The notes under the pieces: model-generated
Seen by the model: only the letters and a program-made list of their open reading frames with translations
The model's database searches: none
What the model was told of the DNA's origin: nothing
Made by a program: the position numbers and the translations under genes
Part shown: piece after piece, positions 1 to 7,824 of the stretch
How positions within the stretch are numbered: position 1 is the stretch's first letter
Layout of the letters: every line of letters starts with the position of its first letter
Source of the DNA: Pseudoalteromonas sp. '520P1 No. 423'
Lineage (GTDB): Bacteria; Pseudomonadota; Gammaproteobacteria; Enterobacterales; Alteromonadaceae
Assembly (NCBI RefSeq): GCF_001269985.1
Contig: NZ_BBZB01000001.1
Location: forward strand, 3,658,001 to 3,722,000
Reading direction: 5' to 3'
Length of the DNA stretch: 64,000 nt

Positions 1-294
1 CATAAAAAAGCACCTAACTTTGCCCATGTGCCATTAGTTGTAGCCGAACCGGGTTTTAAATTATCTAAGCAAAATTATGCACCTTCCATCGACATAAGCA
101 AACCACAACTAGCACTTTATGATGCTTTGCGTTTTTTGGGTCAAAATCCACCGATTGATTTAATCAATGAAAATGTAGCTGATTTAATTAATTGGGCTGT
201 TGTTCACTGGGATCTTACAACTGTACCTAGAGTGAATGAAATACAACTAATCAAAAATGATAACGCCCCTCACTGTCAATTTTTAGCTCTTTAA
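1..294 (+). CDS. gluQ: Glutamyl-Q tRNA(Asp) synthetase, C-terminal part
   Basis: The reading frame is open from the first base and ends in TAA. It encodes about 97 residues that match the end of GluQRS, the truncated glutamyl-tRNA synthetase paralogue that attaches glutamate to queuosine in tRNA(Asp). The visible landmark is the KLSKQN sequence after a short hydrophobic strand, the class I synthetase KMSKS-type loop that binds ATP. The N-terminal Rossmann half lies outside the window. gluQ directly before pcnB is a common gammaproteobacterial order, which supports the call. An apparent GTG start at 28 is internal, because homology continues upstream of it to base 1. Confidence 0.88.
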   Translation, partial: HKKAPNFAHVPLVVAEPGFKLSKQNYAPSIDISKPQLALYDALRFLGQNPPIDLINENVADLINWAVVHWDLTTVPRVNEIQLIKNDNAPHCQFLAL

Positions 295-364
295 TAAAAA
301 ATCAATCGCTAAAGCGCATATTTAGTGAGTTTACTCAGGTTTATACTTAAATTTTAAGCTGCTC

Positions 365-375
365 TGGTATATGAT
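365..375 (+). promoter_or_regulatory. Candidate -10 region for pcnB
   Basis: TATGAT at 370-375 is one base off the -10 consensus, and a TG dinucleotide at 365-366 fits an extended -10 for the overlapping TATATG at 368-373. No good -35 is visible. The ATG at 371 lies inside this element and has no ribosome binding site, which argues against using it as the pcnB start. Confidence 0.35.
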
Positions 376-412
376 ACCCCCCTTAAATTTAAATTTTATT
401 TCACTATGCATT

Positions 413-427
413 AGGAGACTTGTTATT
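413..427 (+). promoter_or_regulatory. Ribosome binding site and AUU start of pcnB
   Basis: AGGAG at 413-417 is followed after 7 nt by ATT at 425-427, in frame with pcnB. No ATG, GTG or TTG in the frame has comparable spacing. Counting from this ATT, the protein begins x-I-S-K-I-F-D-F-C-R-K and aligns without a gap to the start of E. coli PcnB (M-F-T-R-V-A-N-F-C-R-K). E. coli pcnB is known to start at AUU, a deliberately weak start that limits expression. Confidence 0.7.
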
Positions 428-1876
428 ATTTCCAAAATATTTGATTTTTGCCGTAAAGTTGTCGGGCAAAATGGACAAAAAAAAACCGAAGATCAATCTC
501 AGGAAGTAACAAGTATGGGTTCACCTCAAGTCATTGAACGCTCAGAACATGGCGTATCAAGAAAAAGCTTTAGCCCTAATGCACTAAAAGTTTTATACCG
601 TTTAAAAGATGGCGGCTATGATGCTTACTTAGTAGGTGGCTGTATTCGTGATGCGCTACTAGGTATAGAACCTAAAGACTTTGATGTTGTAACCAATGCC
701 ACTCCAGAACAAATTAAAAAACAATTTCGTAACTGTCGTTTGATCGGTAGACGTTTTCGTTTAGCGCATATTGTATTTGGTCGCGAAATCATTGAAGTTG
801 CCACTATGCGTGGTCATCACGATGCCCCTGAAGATAAAAATCAAGTAAGTCAATCAAGTGAGCAAGGTCAGTTATTAAGAGATAATGTGTATGGCAGCAT
901 AGAAGAAGATGCAGAACGCCGTGACTTTTCTATCAACGCCCTATATTACTCGGTAAAAGATTTTAGCATCCGTGATTTTGCAGGCGGTATGGAAGCCATT
1001 AAGAATCGTAGTATTGAATTAATCGGCGATCCAGAAACAAGATATCGTGAAGATCCCGTACGTATGTTACGTGCGATTCGTTTTGCTACAAAACTAGATA
1101 TGACGATTTCACCTAAAACAGAAGCGCCGATTTACGAGCTTTCATCGCTATTAGGTAATATTCCATCGGCACGTTTATTTGAAGAGTGCTTAAAACTTTT
1201 CTTAAATGGCAAAGCAGAACAAAACTTTTTATTATTAAGAAAATACAGTTTATTTAAAGAGTTATTCCCTGCCCTTGATGCATTAATTGAAGCATCGCCT
1301 GAAGGTGATGAGTTTAAACTCACTAAAAAAATGTTTATCAATACCGATAAGCGCATTAATGCTGATAAAAAAGTAACACCCGCTTATGTTTTTGCTGTAT
1401 TGCATTGGTACCCATTGCAAAATCGCTGCGCTAAATTAATGGCAGAACAAAAACAACCTGAGTATGAAATTTTCAATCTGGCAATTAATCAAATTCTTTC
1501 TGAAAGCTCAAAACATATTGCCGTACCAAAACGCTTTACATTAGGCGCTAGAGATATTTGGCATATTCAACAACGTATGCCTAGACGTACAGGTCAGCGC
1601 CCATTTAGATTAACACAGCAACCAAGGTTTAGAGCCTCTTATGACTTCTTATTATTAAGAGCCAATATTTCTGACGGCGACCTAGTTGAACTTGCAGATT
1701 GGTGGACGGGTTATTTAGATAAAGATGCACAACTTCAAAAGCAAATGGTGCAAGACTTTAGTAGCCCTAAAAGCGCTAATGACTCAGATAAACCAAAAAA
1801 GCGCCGTAGACCACGCCGTCGTAAACCTGCCAATGGCAATGCGCAAAATAACAATGAAAATAAGTCTGTAGAATAA
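425..1876 (+). CDS. pcnB: Poly(A) polymerase I
   Basis: About 483 residues from the proposed AUU start. The enzyme adds poly(A) tails to RNA 3' ends and so promotes decay, including that of plasmid antisense RNAs. The class II nucleotidyltransferase core lies in the first 200 residues: LVGGCIRD is the nucleotide-binding glycine motif and DFDVV carries the metal-binding aspartates, followed by the RRDF segment of the tRNA nucleotidyltransferase/PcnB superfamily. The C-terminus is a very basic tail (KKRRRPRRRKP), as expected for the RNA-binding end of PcnB and not of CCA-adding enzymes. The in-frame ATG at 371 would add 18 residues with no homology. The stop overlaps the folK start by one base (TAATG), so translation is probably coupled. 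Confidence 0.93.
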   Translation: MISKIFDFCRKVVGQNGQKKTEDQSQEVTSMGSPQVIERSEHGVSRKSFSPNALKVLYRLKDGGYDAYLVGGCIRDALLGIEPKDFDVVTNATPEQIKKQFRNCRLIGRRFRLAHIVFGREIIEVATMRGHHDAPEDKNQVSQSSEQGQLLRDNVYGSIEEDAERRDFSINALYYSVKDFSIRDFAGGMEAIKNRSIELIGDPETRYREDPVRMLRAIRFATKLDMTISPKTEAPIYELSSLLGNIPSARLFEECLKLFLNGKAEQNFLLLRKYSLFKELFPALDALIEASPEGDEFKLTKKMFINTDKRINADKKVTPAYVFAVLHWYPLQNRCAKLMAEQKQPEYEIFNLAINQILSESSKHIAVPKRFTLGARDIWHIQQRMPRRTGQRPFRLTQQPRFRASYDFLLLRANISDGDLVELADWWTGYLDKDAQLQKQMVQDFSSPKSANDSDKPKKRRRPRRRKPANGNAQNNNENKSVE

Positions 1877-2373
1877 TGTCTCAATATCACACTGTATACT
1901 TAGGTTTAGGGGCTAACCTTAATGACCCTATAAACCAATTAAATCAAGCAGTGGCTGCATTAAAAGCATTACCTGATACTAACGATGAAATTAAGGTTTC
2001 TGCATTTTACAGCAGCAAACCTATGGGCCCACAAGATCAGCCTGATTATGTAAATGCAGTTGCCTGTATTGAAACACAATTACAACCATTAGACTTATTA
2101 GCGTTAACACAAAAAATTGAACTTGATTTAGGCCGTGTTAGAAAAGACGAGCGTTGGGGGCCAAGAACCCTTGATATAGATATTCTATTATTTGGTAGAC
2201 AAACTTTAAATTTACCAACCTTAACTGTGCCTCACTATGGCATGACATTAAGAGAGTTTGTTATTTACCCATTATTAGAAATAGCACCTAATATCATTAT
2301 GCCTGATGGGATAAAAATTTCAGATTTACAAAAAACAGTGCCATTAAATGGCCTTTCAAAAATTCAACTTTAG
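1876..2373 (+). CDS. folK: HPPK, dihydropterin pyrophosphokinase
   Basis: 165 residues. It transfers pyrophosphate from ATP to 6-hydroxymethyl-dihydropterin, the step before dihydropteroate synthase in folate synthesis. The opening YLGLGANLNDP is the family's N-terminal strand and loop, and RWGPRTLDIDILLFG contains the HPPK signature with the magnesium-binding D-x-D pair. Length is normal. The ATG overlaps the pcnB stop by one base, and panB follows after 28 nt, so folK is the second gene of a pcnB-folK-panB-panC unit, the arrangement found in many gammaproteobacteria. Confidence 0.95.
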   Translation: MSQYHTVYLGLGANLNDPINQLNQAVAALKALPDTNDEIKVSAFYSSKPMGPQDQPDYVNAVACIETQLQPLDLLALTQKIELDLGRVRKDERWGPRTLDIDILLFGRQTLNLPTLTVPHYGMTLREFVIYPLLEIAPNIIMPDGIKISDLQKTVPLNGLSKIQL

Positions 2374-2401
2374 ACTTTTGAGTAATAAATAGAGAACAAT
2401 A

Positions 2402-3196
2402 ATGTCAAAAATCACTGTATCGACTTTAAGAAAAATGAAAAATGAAGGCACTAAAATAGGTGCTTTAACTGCATACGATGCGAGCTTTTCAAGCTTATTT
2501 GAAGATAATGGCGTTCATGTTTTATTAGTTGGCGATTCAATGGGCATGGTATTACAAGGTGGTAGCGATACTTTAGCTGTTACTAACCAAGATATTGCCT
2601 ACCACACTAGATGTGTACGTGCGGGTGCACCAAGTACTTTTGTTATTGCTGACATGCCATTTATGACTTATTCAAACCTTGCTGATACCTGTAAAAATGC
2701 AGCTGAGCTTATGCGCGCAGGCGCTAATATGGTAAAGCTTGAAGGTGGTGAATGGCTTTATGATTCAATCACAGCATTAACACAGCAAGGCATTCCAGTA
2801 TGTGGTCACTTAGGTTTAACACCTCAGTCAGTTCATGTTTTTGGTGGATTTAAAATTCAAGGTAGAGAACAAGAACAAGCACAAAAAATGATAAGCGATG
2901 CTAAAGCATTAGAAAAAGCGGGCGCACAGCTATTAGTGCTAGAATGTATTCCTTCTGCCCTAGCTAAACTTATCACTGATGCAGTAAGTATTCCTACTAT
3001 TGGCATAGGTGCAGGTAACCTAACCGATGGTCAAATATTAGTAATGCATGATCTAGTTGGCATTTCAGCAGGTTATATTCCTAAGTTTTCTAAAAACTTT
3101 TTATTAGAAGCTGGCAATATGCCTGATGCAGTTAAAAAGTATATGACTGATGTTGCAAGTGGTGAGTTCCCTGCAAAAGAGCATGAGTTCAACTAA
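2402..3196 (+). CDS. panB: Ketopantoate hydroxymethyltransferase
   Basis: 264 residues, the usual PanB length. It makes ketopantoate from 2-oxoisovalerate and methylene-tetrahydrofolate, the first committed step towards pantothenate. The TIM-barrel motifs are present: [13 protein letters not shown] near the N-terminus, [11 protein letters not shown] with the magnesium-binding aspartate, [10 protein letters not shown] in the middle, and IGIGAG near the C-terminus. AGAGAAC upstream can serve as a ribosome binding site. The stop overlaps the panC ATG by one base. Placement after folK joins folate and pantothenate synthesis, since PanB uses a folate cofactor. Confidence 0.96.
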   Translation: MSKITVSTLRKMKNEGTKIGALTAYDASFSSLFEDNGVHVLLVGDSMGMVLQGGSDTLAVTNQDIAYHTRCVRAGAPSTFVIADMPFMTYSNLADTCKNAAELMRAGANMVKLEGGEWLYDSITALTQQGIPVCGHLGLTPQSVHVFGGFKIQGREQEQAQKMISDAKALEKAGAQLLVLECIPSALAKLITDAVSIPTIGIGAGNLTDGQILVMHDLVGISAGYIPKFSKNFLLEAGNMPDAVKKYMTDVASGEFPAKEHEFN

Positions 3197-4050
3197 TGAA
3201 AACAGTTACTGAAATTTCAGCATTACGCCAGCAAATCAAAGCTTGGAAACAAAGTGGCTTAACCGTAGCTTTTGTACCAACAATGGGCAACTTGCACCAA
3301 GGTCACTTTTCATTAATAGAAAAAGCAAAAACACTTGCCGATAAAGTTGTTGCCAGTATTTTTGTCAATCCAATGCAATTTGGCGCTAACGAAGATTTAG
3401 ACAGTTACCCCAGAACATTAGAGCAAGATCAGCAAGGCCTTCAAGCCTTAGGCACCGATTTATTATTTACACCTACGCCTGATATTATTTATCCTAAAGG
3501 ATTAGATGCACAAAGTTTTGTAGAAGTGCCAGGTGTATCTGAAGGGCATTGTGCAGGAACACGTCCAGATCACTTCAGAGGTGTATCAACTGTTGTATGT
3601 AAATTATTTAATTTAGTGCAGCCTGATATCGCCTGTTTTGGTGAAAAAGACTTTCAGCAATTACAAGTGATCCGCACTATGGTTGAAGATTTATCTATGC
3701 CTATAGATATTATTGGTGTATCAACTAAACGTGAAGAGTCAGGTCTCGCTAAAAGCTCTAGAAACGGTTATTTAACATCACAACAACAAGATGTTGCTAA
3801 AGTATTGTATGCTTGCCTGCAACACTCTCAAAAAGCCTTACAAAGCGGCGAGCGAGATTATTCATCTATCATTCAATCTGCTAAAAATACTTTATCAAAA
3901 GCAGGTTTAAAGCCTGATTACTTTAACATTTGTAATAAAGTTGATTTAAAAGAAGCTAAAGCTGATTGTAAGAGCTTTGTAATTTTAGCGGCTGCCTTTT
4001 TAGGTTCTGTTCGTTTAATTGATAATATACAAGTTGATATAAATGATTAA
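3196..4050 (+). CDS. panC: Pantothenate synthetase
   Basis: 284 residues. It condenses pantoate with beta-alanine at the cost of ATP to give pantothenate. [14 protein letters not shown] carries the ATP-binding HxGH-type motif, FVNPMQFG the pantoate site, and [15 protein letters not shown] with GEKDFQQ the conserved core. Length is normal. Translation is coupled to panB by a one-base overlap. No panD follows, unlike in E. coli; the beta-alanine donor is probably the PanP-type decarboxylase encoded at 44552-46210. Confidence 0.96.
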   Translation: MKTVTEISALRQQIKAWKQSGLTVAFVPTMGNLHQGHFSLIEKAKTLADKVVASIFVNPMQFGANEDLDSYPRTLEQDQQGLQALGTDLLFTPTPDIIYPKGLDAQSFVEVPGVSEGHCAGTRPDHFRGVSTVVCKLFNLVQPDIACFGEKDFQQLQVIRTMVEDLSMPIDIIGVSTKREESGLAKSSRNGYLTSQQQDVAKVLYACLQHSQKALQSGERDYSSIIQSAKNTLSKAGLKPDYFNICNKVDLKEAKADCKSFVILAAAFLGSVRLIDNIQVDIND

Positions 4051-4312
4051 TAATTTGGTGACTTTTACTTTAGTGTTAGTGTCTTTATGTGTTTTATCGG
4101 CATGTAGTTTTAATACCTCTAAAGGAGTCAGTGAATATAAACTTGAAAGCAAACGCTGTGGCCAAAAATACTATCAATGTAATATTGTATGTAAAGGCAA
4201 ACATACAGAGCAAAATGTGGGTTTTGAAGTCTGTAATGCAAAATGCATAGACAAACAAAATCAATGTTTAGAATTTGCTGAGCGCTTAAAAGTCGCAGTA
4301 GAAAAAGATTAA
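4043..4312 (+). CDS. Small lipoprotein with mirror-symmetric cysteines
   Basis: 89 residues, not recognised as a named family. A type II signal peptide of about 20 residues ends in the lipobox LSAC, so the mature protein should be lipid-anchored. Apart from the lipidated cysteine there are six cysteines in the arrangement CX6CX3C-X13-CX3CX6C, which reads the same in both directions. The inner twin CX3C pattern resembles disulfide-braced helical hairpins, although no homology is claimed. The ATG overlaps the end of panC by 8 bp, so it is probably co-transcribed with the pan genes. No role in pantothenate synthesis can be inferred. An envelope structural or redox-sensitive role is possible. Confidence 0.72.
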   Translation: MINNLVTFTLVLVSLCVLSACSFNTSKGVSEYKLESKRCGQKYYQCNIVCKGKHTEQNVGFEVCNAKCIDKQNQCLEFAERLKVAVEKD

Positions 4313-4325
4313 AGAGATAAATATA

Positions 4326-4359
4326 AAAGTAAGTAGATTAACTTTAATTTACTTACTTT
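4326..4359. terminator. Inverted repeat between convergent genes
   Basis: AAAGTAAGTA at 4326-4335 pairs perfectly with TACTTACTTT at 4350-4359 across a 14-nt loop. It lies between the lipoprotein gene and the convergent hydrolase and overlaps the hydrolase stop codon. The stem is AT-rich with no strong T-run, so termination is only a possibility. Confidence 0.35.
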
Positions 4360-5597
4360 GTTAAAACCTGCTTCAATACCTGCATCATATCATCAAATTT
4401 CGGATTAAAAGTAAGTCGTGCGTGCGCCTTATCAGGCTCTTTATAGCCCCAAGCCGAATACCATATATCTCCTTTTTTATAACACTTTTTAAAAGCAGAC
4501 TCGGTTTGTCCATTGTCACAAATGCGATACCCTGAAGGAAAACCAAAGTAGCTATTATCAGGCTTAAATAACATGCCCATGTGTGAATAATTACTTACCT
4601 GGTACTTATCTGATTTAGCCGAATAAACAACAATGCGATTATCCTCTAAATCAGGTTTATTACCAAACCAAACAAGTTTTGAATTTTTATGTGTAAAGTT
4701 TTGACTAAAATATTTTGCCACAGCTAATACATCTACAACTGAATCAGCTTCGCTCAAAGCCATAAATACAGGTTTAGTGAATATCTTCTTTTCCAATTTA
4801 TTTTGTACATCACGGCTTGTGTAATAATACTGCGCAAATGCATTACTCGGTACTGGTGAGTATCGCGCTATATTTTTCATATAATTGGGTGACTTTAGCC
4901 AAGGCCAAGGCTTATATAAGGGTAATAATGGGCTGAGTCGGGCTAATTTAGTTTTAGCTTTAAATGCGGGTGAAAATAAAATAAGCCCCTTTATAGCATT
5001 ATCTGACAAGGCAACACTAGTCACTATATTCGCGCCTGTTGAGAACCCTCCTAAATAAACATTATCGACTTGTGCTTTTAATGCGTTGATTTGAATATCG
5101 ACCAGCCTTACCCAAGCATCTGAGGTTATAGATAATAAATCTGCTGGGCGAGAGCCATGCCCTGGTAGCAACAAGACTCTGACTAAAAAGCCTTGTTTAT
5201 TTAACGTTTGTGCAATATCTGAGAAATAATATGGAGAGTCACCTAAACCATGAACGAATAAGATACCTTTGGAATTTTCAGAACCTGAATTCAATTTAGC
5301 AGGCAGCTCAAAGGGTGTATTAAATTTAAGCTCTTTGGTTCGATTTTGAGTTAAGAAAACACGATTATCACTTAACCAATTTTTAGCTGCTAATTGATAT
5401 GCTTCAAAGCTCTTGAACTCTATGGGTAACTGACTGAGTGATTTTTGATAGACAGCATGCTTAGGCACATTATTTTGCGCACAGCCTAATTGTATAATAA
5501 TCAAGCTACCCATAATAAAACGCAGCAATAAAACTTTAAATTCAAGTCTGAACACAATAACAGCAACTTTTATATTTTTTACTTTGGAAACAATCAT
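4353..5597 (-). CDS. Alpha/beta-hydrolase lipoprotein (lysophospholipase-like)
   Basis: About 414 residues. The core is an alpha/beta-hydrolase: VHGLGDSPYYF is the oxyanion strand-loop, GFSTG holds the nucleophilic serine, EADSVVD the probable acid and NYSHMGM the probable histidine. The N-terminus contains the lipobox IQLGC after a hydrophobic stretch, so the enzyme is probably lipid-anchored in the envelope. Start choice is uncertain: the frame is open to a GTG at 5630, ATGs lie at 5597 and 5513 and a GTG at 5555, and none has a convincing ribosome binding site. The substrate is unknown; esterase or lysophospholipase activity is an inference from the fold. Confidence 0.75.
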   Translation of the reverse strand: MIVSKVKNIKVAVIVFRLEFKVLLLRFIMGSLIIIQLGCAQNNVPKHAVYQKSLSQLPIEFKSFEAYQLAAKNWLSDNRVFLTQNRTKELKFNTPFELPAKLNSGSENSKGILFVHGLGDSPYYFSDIAQTLNKQGFLVRVLLLPGHGSRPADLLSITSDAWVRLVDIQINALKAQVDNVYLGGFSTGANIVTSVALSDNAIKGLILFSPAFKAKTKLARLSPLLPLYKPWPWLKSPNYMKNIARYSPVPSNAFAQYYYTSRDVQNKLEKKIFTKPVFMALSEADSVVDVLAVAKYFSQNFTHKNSKLVWFGNKPDLEDNRIVVYSAKSDKYQVSNYSHMGMLFKPDNSYFGFPSGYRICDNGQTESAFKKCYKKGDIWYSAWGYKEPDKAHARLTFNPKFDDMMQVLKQVLTK

Positions 5598-5864
5598 ATA
5601 ATAAATTAAAAATAAATGTATTTTTATCACCTTAGATACATTGACTAAAAAGCGATCGTATATATACTTAAAATTAGCTTGAAAATACGTTTAATATTTA
5701 TGCAATACTTTATCGATGTAACACTTAATAATACCTCGTCCTGTTTTCATAAGTAATAGCACTATATTTCAGCAAAACCGCTGTTAAGTGCTACGGCCTA
5801 ATTTAACAAAATAAGTCGTTATCTTAGTAGCAACAATTACTCTTGAATAAAATAGGATCGAACA
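5598..5864 (+). promoter_or_regulatory. Leader and promoter region of the cold-shock gene
   Basis: This spacer separates the divergent hydrolase and csp genes. It holds a nested inverted repeat, AGCACT at 5758-5763 with AGTGCT at 5787-5792, enclosing CAGC at 5770-5773 with GCTG at 5780-5783. Long structured leaders are typical of csp mRNAs and act as temperature-sensitive controls. AGGA about 7 nt before the csp ATG is the ribosome binding site. The E. coli cold box sequence was not found. Confidence 0.4.
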
Positions 5865-6074
5865 ATGTCAAATACAACTACTGGTACTGTAAAATGGTTT
5901 AATGAATCTAAAGGTTTCGGATTTATTGAACAAGAAAATGGCCCTGATGTTTTTGCTCATTTCAGCGCTATTGAAAGTACTGGTTTTAAAACGCTTGCTG
6001 AAGGCCAACATGTACAGTTTACAGTTACACAAGGTCAAAAAGGTCCACAAGCAGAAAAAATCACTGTTATCTAA
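5865..6074 (+). CDS. CspA-family cold-shock protein
   Basis: 69 residues forming a single cold-shock domain. [16 protein letters not shown] is RNP1 and DVFAHFSAI is RNP2, the aromatic surfaces that bind single-stranded RNA or DNA. Such proteins act as RNA chaperones, either during cold shock or constitutively. Length and sequence are typical of the family; which E. coli paralogue it matches cannot be decided. A long leader with nested hairpins precedes it, and the nearest terminator lies about 235 bp after the stop, which is unusually far for so short a gene. Confidence 0.95.
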   Translation: MSNTTTGTVKWFNESKGFGFIEQENGPDVFAHFSAIESTGFKTLAEGQHVQFTVTQGQKGPQAEKITVI

Positions 6075-6332
6075 ATCAGGCTACCACCATTAGATAACAT
6101 TACCAATTCTATTAAATTAGTGATCTAATATAAATTAGGATAAATTTTCAATAGTAAGGCGCTTGATTGAGCAATAGCTAGCTATTAGAATTGAAAGTAC
6201 AGGTTTATAGCTCTAGACTAAACCTAAGTACCTTCATGCAGGCAACGCAGCTATTGTATATTTAGACCATTTTTTATCACATATTAATTAGCATCGGTAT
6301 AGATAAGAGGAAGCCAAAGCGCTTCCTTTTTT
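6075..6332 (+). terminator. Long csp 3' region ending in a terminator
   Basis: No convincing gene is seen at 6075-6308. At 6309-6326 GGAAGC pairs with GCTTCC around CAAAGC, followed by six T at 6327-6332, a good intrinsic terminator on the plus strand. The transcript could therefore carry a 3' untranslated region of about 230 nt, or an independent small RNA could end here. Confidence 0.6.
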
Positions 6333-6371
6333 ATTCGCTGAATTTTGTGAAACATTTGAAATTATGAAAAC

Positions 6372-6397
6372 AAAAAAACCGCCCTTATGGGCGGTTT
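6372..6397 (-). terminator. Terminator of pstS
   Basis: A 9-bp stem (AAACCGCCC at 6376-6384 with GGGCGGTTT at 6389-6397, loop TTAT) is followed on the minus strand by seven U. It sits 30 bp after the pstS stop. Confidence 0.88.
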
Positions 6398-6429
6398 GCT
6401 GCTTTAATAATTCAGGGTAAATTGAACTA

Positions 6430-7395
6430 TTATAATCCGATTTTAGCTAATTCTTTTTTAACTAATTTAGCTGAAAGTGGTACATAACCATCTTTTTCAA
6501 CAATGCCTTGACCTGTTTTAGATAATACCATTTGTAAAAATTGCGCTTCAATTGGTGCTAATGGCTTATTTGGGTGCTTGTTAACGTAAAGGTATAAGAA
6601 GCGAGATAATGGGTATTTCCCTTTAGCTACATTATCTAAAGTTGCATCAACATAGTTCGTGCCTTTTTTAGCTAGCGGTACAGTACGAACACCTGATGTT
6701 TTGTAACCTATACCTGAGTAACCAATCGCATTTACAGATGAAGAGATTGACTGTACAACTGAAGCTGAACCCGGTTGCTCATTTACGTTACTACGGAAAT
6801 CACCTTTACAAAGTGCTTTCTTTTTAAAGTAACCGTAAGTACCTGATACAGAGTTACGACCGTATAATTGAACATCTTTACCAGCCCAGTTACCTTCAAG
6901 GCCAACATCGCTCCAACGATTAACTTGAGAACCAGAACCACATTTACGAGTTGAAGAGAAAATTGAATCAACTTGAGAAATAGTTAAACCTTCAATTGGG
7001 TTATCTTTATGTACAAATACTGCTAAAGCATCAATTGCTACACGAATTTCTGTTGGTTTGTAGCCATGGCGCTTTTCAAATGCTTCTACTTCTTTAGACT
7101 TCATTTTACGGCTCATAGGACCAAAGTTTGAAGTACCTTCCGTTAATGCTGGCGGTGCAGTAGAAGAACCGGCAGCTTGAATTTGAATATTTACATTAGG
7201 GTAAATACGTTTGTATTCTTCAGCCCAATAAGTCATCATGTTTGCTAATGTGTCTGAGCCTACAGATGAGAAGTTACCAGTTACACCGCTTGTTTTAGTG
7301 TATTCTGGAATTGATTTATCTAGTGCAGCAACATTAGCTGAAACTAAAGTTGTAAGTGTTAGGCCCATAGCGGCAACTAAATTTTTAAATTTCAT
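6430..7395 (-). CDS. pstS: Phosphate-binding protein PstS
   Basis: About 321 residues. The protein captures inorganic phosphate in the periplasm for the Pst ABC transporter. A signal peptide ([20 protein letters not shown] and a few more) is followed by the PstS fold: VGSDTLANM near the mature N-terminus, [14 protein letters not shown] and GPMSRKM in the first lobe, and [17 protein letters not shown], a phosphate-binding serine loop. The ATG at 7395 is chosen because GGAG lies 6 nt before it; the TTG at 7407 would put that site inside the gene. No pstCAB follows. Upstream are a 263-nt foldable element and a Pho box, and phoR and phoB lie beyond on the same strand. Confidence 0.92.
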   Translation of the reverse strand: MKFKNLVAAMGLTLTTLVSANVAALDKSIPEYTKTSGVTGNFSSVGSDTLANMMTYWAEEYKRIYPNVNIQIQAAGSSTAPPALTEGTSNFGPMSRKMKSKEVEAFEKRHGYKPTEIRVAIDALAVFVHKDNPIEGLTISQVDSIFSSTRKCGSGSQVNRWSDVGLEGNWAGKDVQLYGRNSVSGTYGYFKKKALCKGDFRSNVNEQPGSASVVQSISSSVNAIGYSGIGYKTSGVRTVPLAKKGTNYVDATLDNVAKGKYPLSRFLYLYVNKHPNKPLAPIEAQFLQMVLSKTGQGIVEKDGYVPLSAKLVKKELAKIGL

Positions 7396-7453
7396 TGGTA
7401 ACTCCAATCTTTCTCAATTTGTGAACCTCAACTATTTGAAGTCCGTTCTCTAG

Positions 7454-7716
7454 ATACCCATGCTACCTCAAAATACAGAATTCAGTTGGAATTAGAAACG
7501 CTTTAAACAAGGCTGATGAATGAAGGCATATTTATTCTCTTCCAAATTCATCTAACACAGTGTAAAGCGTTTCTAAACCAACCCTACGGGAGCTACTGAG
7601 CAAATCATGTTCGTTGTTCCATCTTCTTTTAAGGGATAACCATTAATACAAAGATGCGCCTAGTTCATGAATTGCTCAGTAGTCCTTAAACTCGTATTCT
7701 GAGGTAGCATGTGTAT
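7454..7716 (-). ncRNA. Three-branched structured element in the pstS leader
   Basis: Three long inverted repeats are nested. Outer stem: 7454-7476 with 7694-7716, 21 of 23 positions paired. Branch one: 7492-7505 with 7563-7576, 14 of 14, extended by TTGG at 7486-7489 with CCAA at 7578-7581, and with an inner GATGAAT (7515-7521) against ATTCATC (7546-7552). Branch two: 7593-7609 with 7666-7682, 16 of 17, with an inner CATCTT (7620-7625) against AAGATG (7651-7656). Together they fold into a Y, as RNA or as DNA. It matches no family I recognise. It lies between a Pho box and pstS, so it would form part of a roughly 350-nt leader. No T-run follows the outer stem on either strand, so it is not a simple terminator. 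Confidence 0.6.
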
Positions 7717-7740
7717 GTAACTGCCGCTATTATTCATCTT

Positions 7741-7800
7741 TTAAATGACAGTTAGATTACTACTTTATGACACTTTTATGACCTGTAAATAAAGTGTCAT
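7741..7800 (-). promoter_or_regulatory. Pho box and promoter for pstS
   Basis: On the minus strand, GGTCATAAAAGTGTCATAAA (around 7765-7783) matches two PhoB half-sites (consensus CTGTCAT) separated by AAAA. A further CTGTCAT lies at 7745-7751. TAATCT, about 10 bp after the box, can be the -10. The box is embedded in a 34-bp palindrome at 7767-7800 (ATGACACTTTTAT against ATAAAGTGTCAT). This places transcription start about 350 bp before the pstS ATG. Confidence 0.72.
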
Positions 7801-7824
7801 ATTTTCTAATTCTATCGAATCTAC

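Noticed and set aside
371..424. ATG at 371 as the pcnB start
   Set aside because: It overlaps a likely -10 box, has no ribosome binding site, and the added residues match nothing; AGGAG is placed for the ATT at 425.
5868..6093. Alternative frames overlapping the cold-shock gene on both strands
   Set aside because: They are shadows of the conserved cold-shock domain frame.
7454..7716. The large palindromic element as an intrinsic terminator or integron attC site
   Set aside because: No T-run follows the outer stem on either strand, and the conserved attC core sites (GTTRRRY and its partner) are not seen at the ends.
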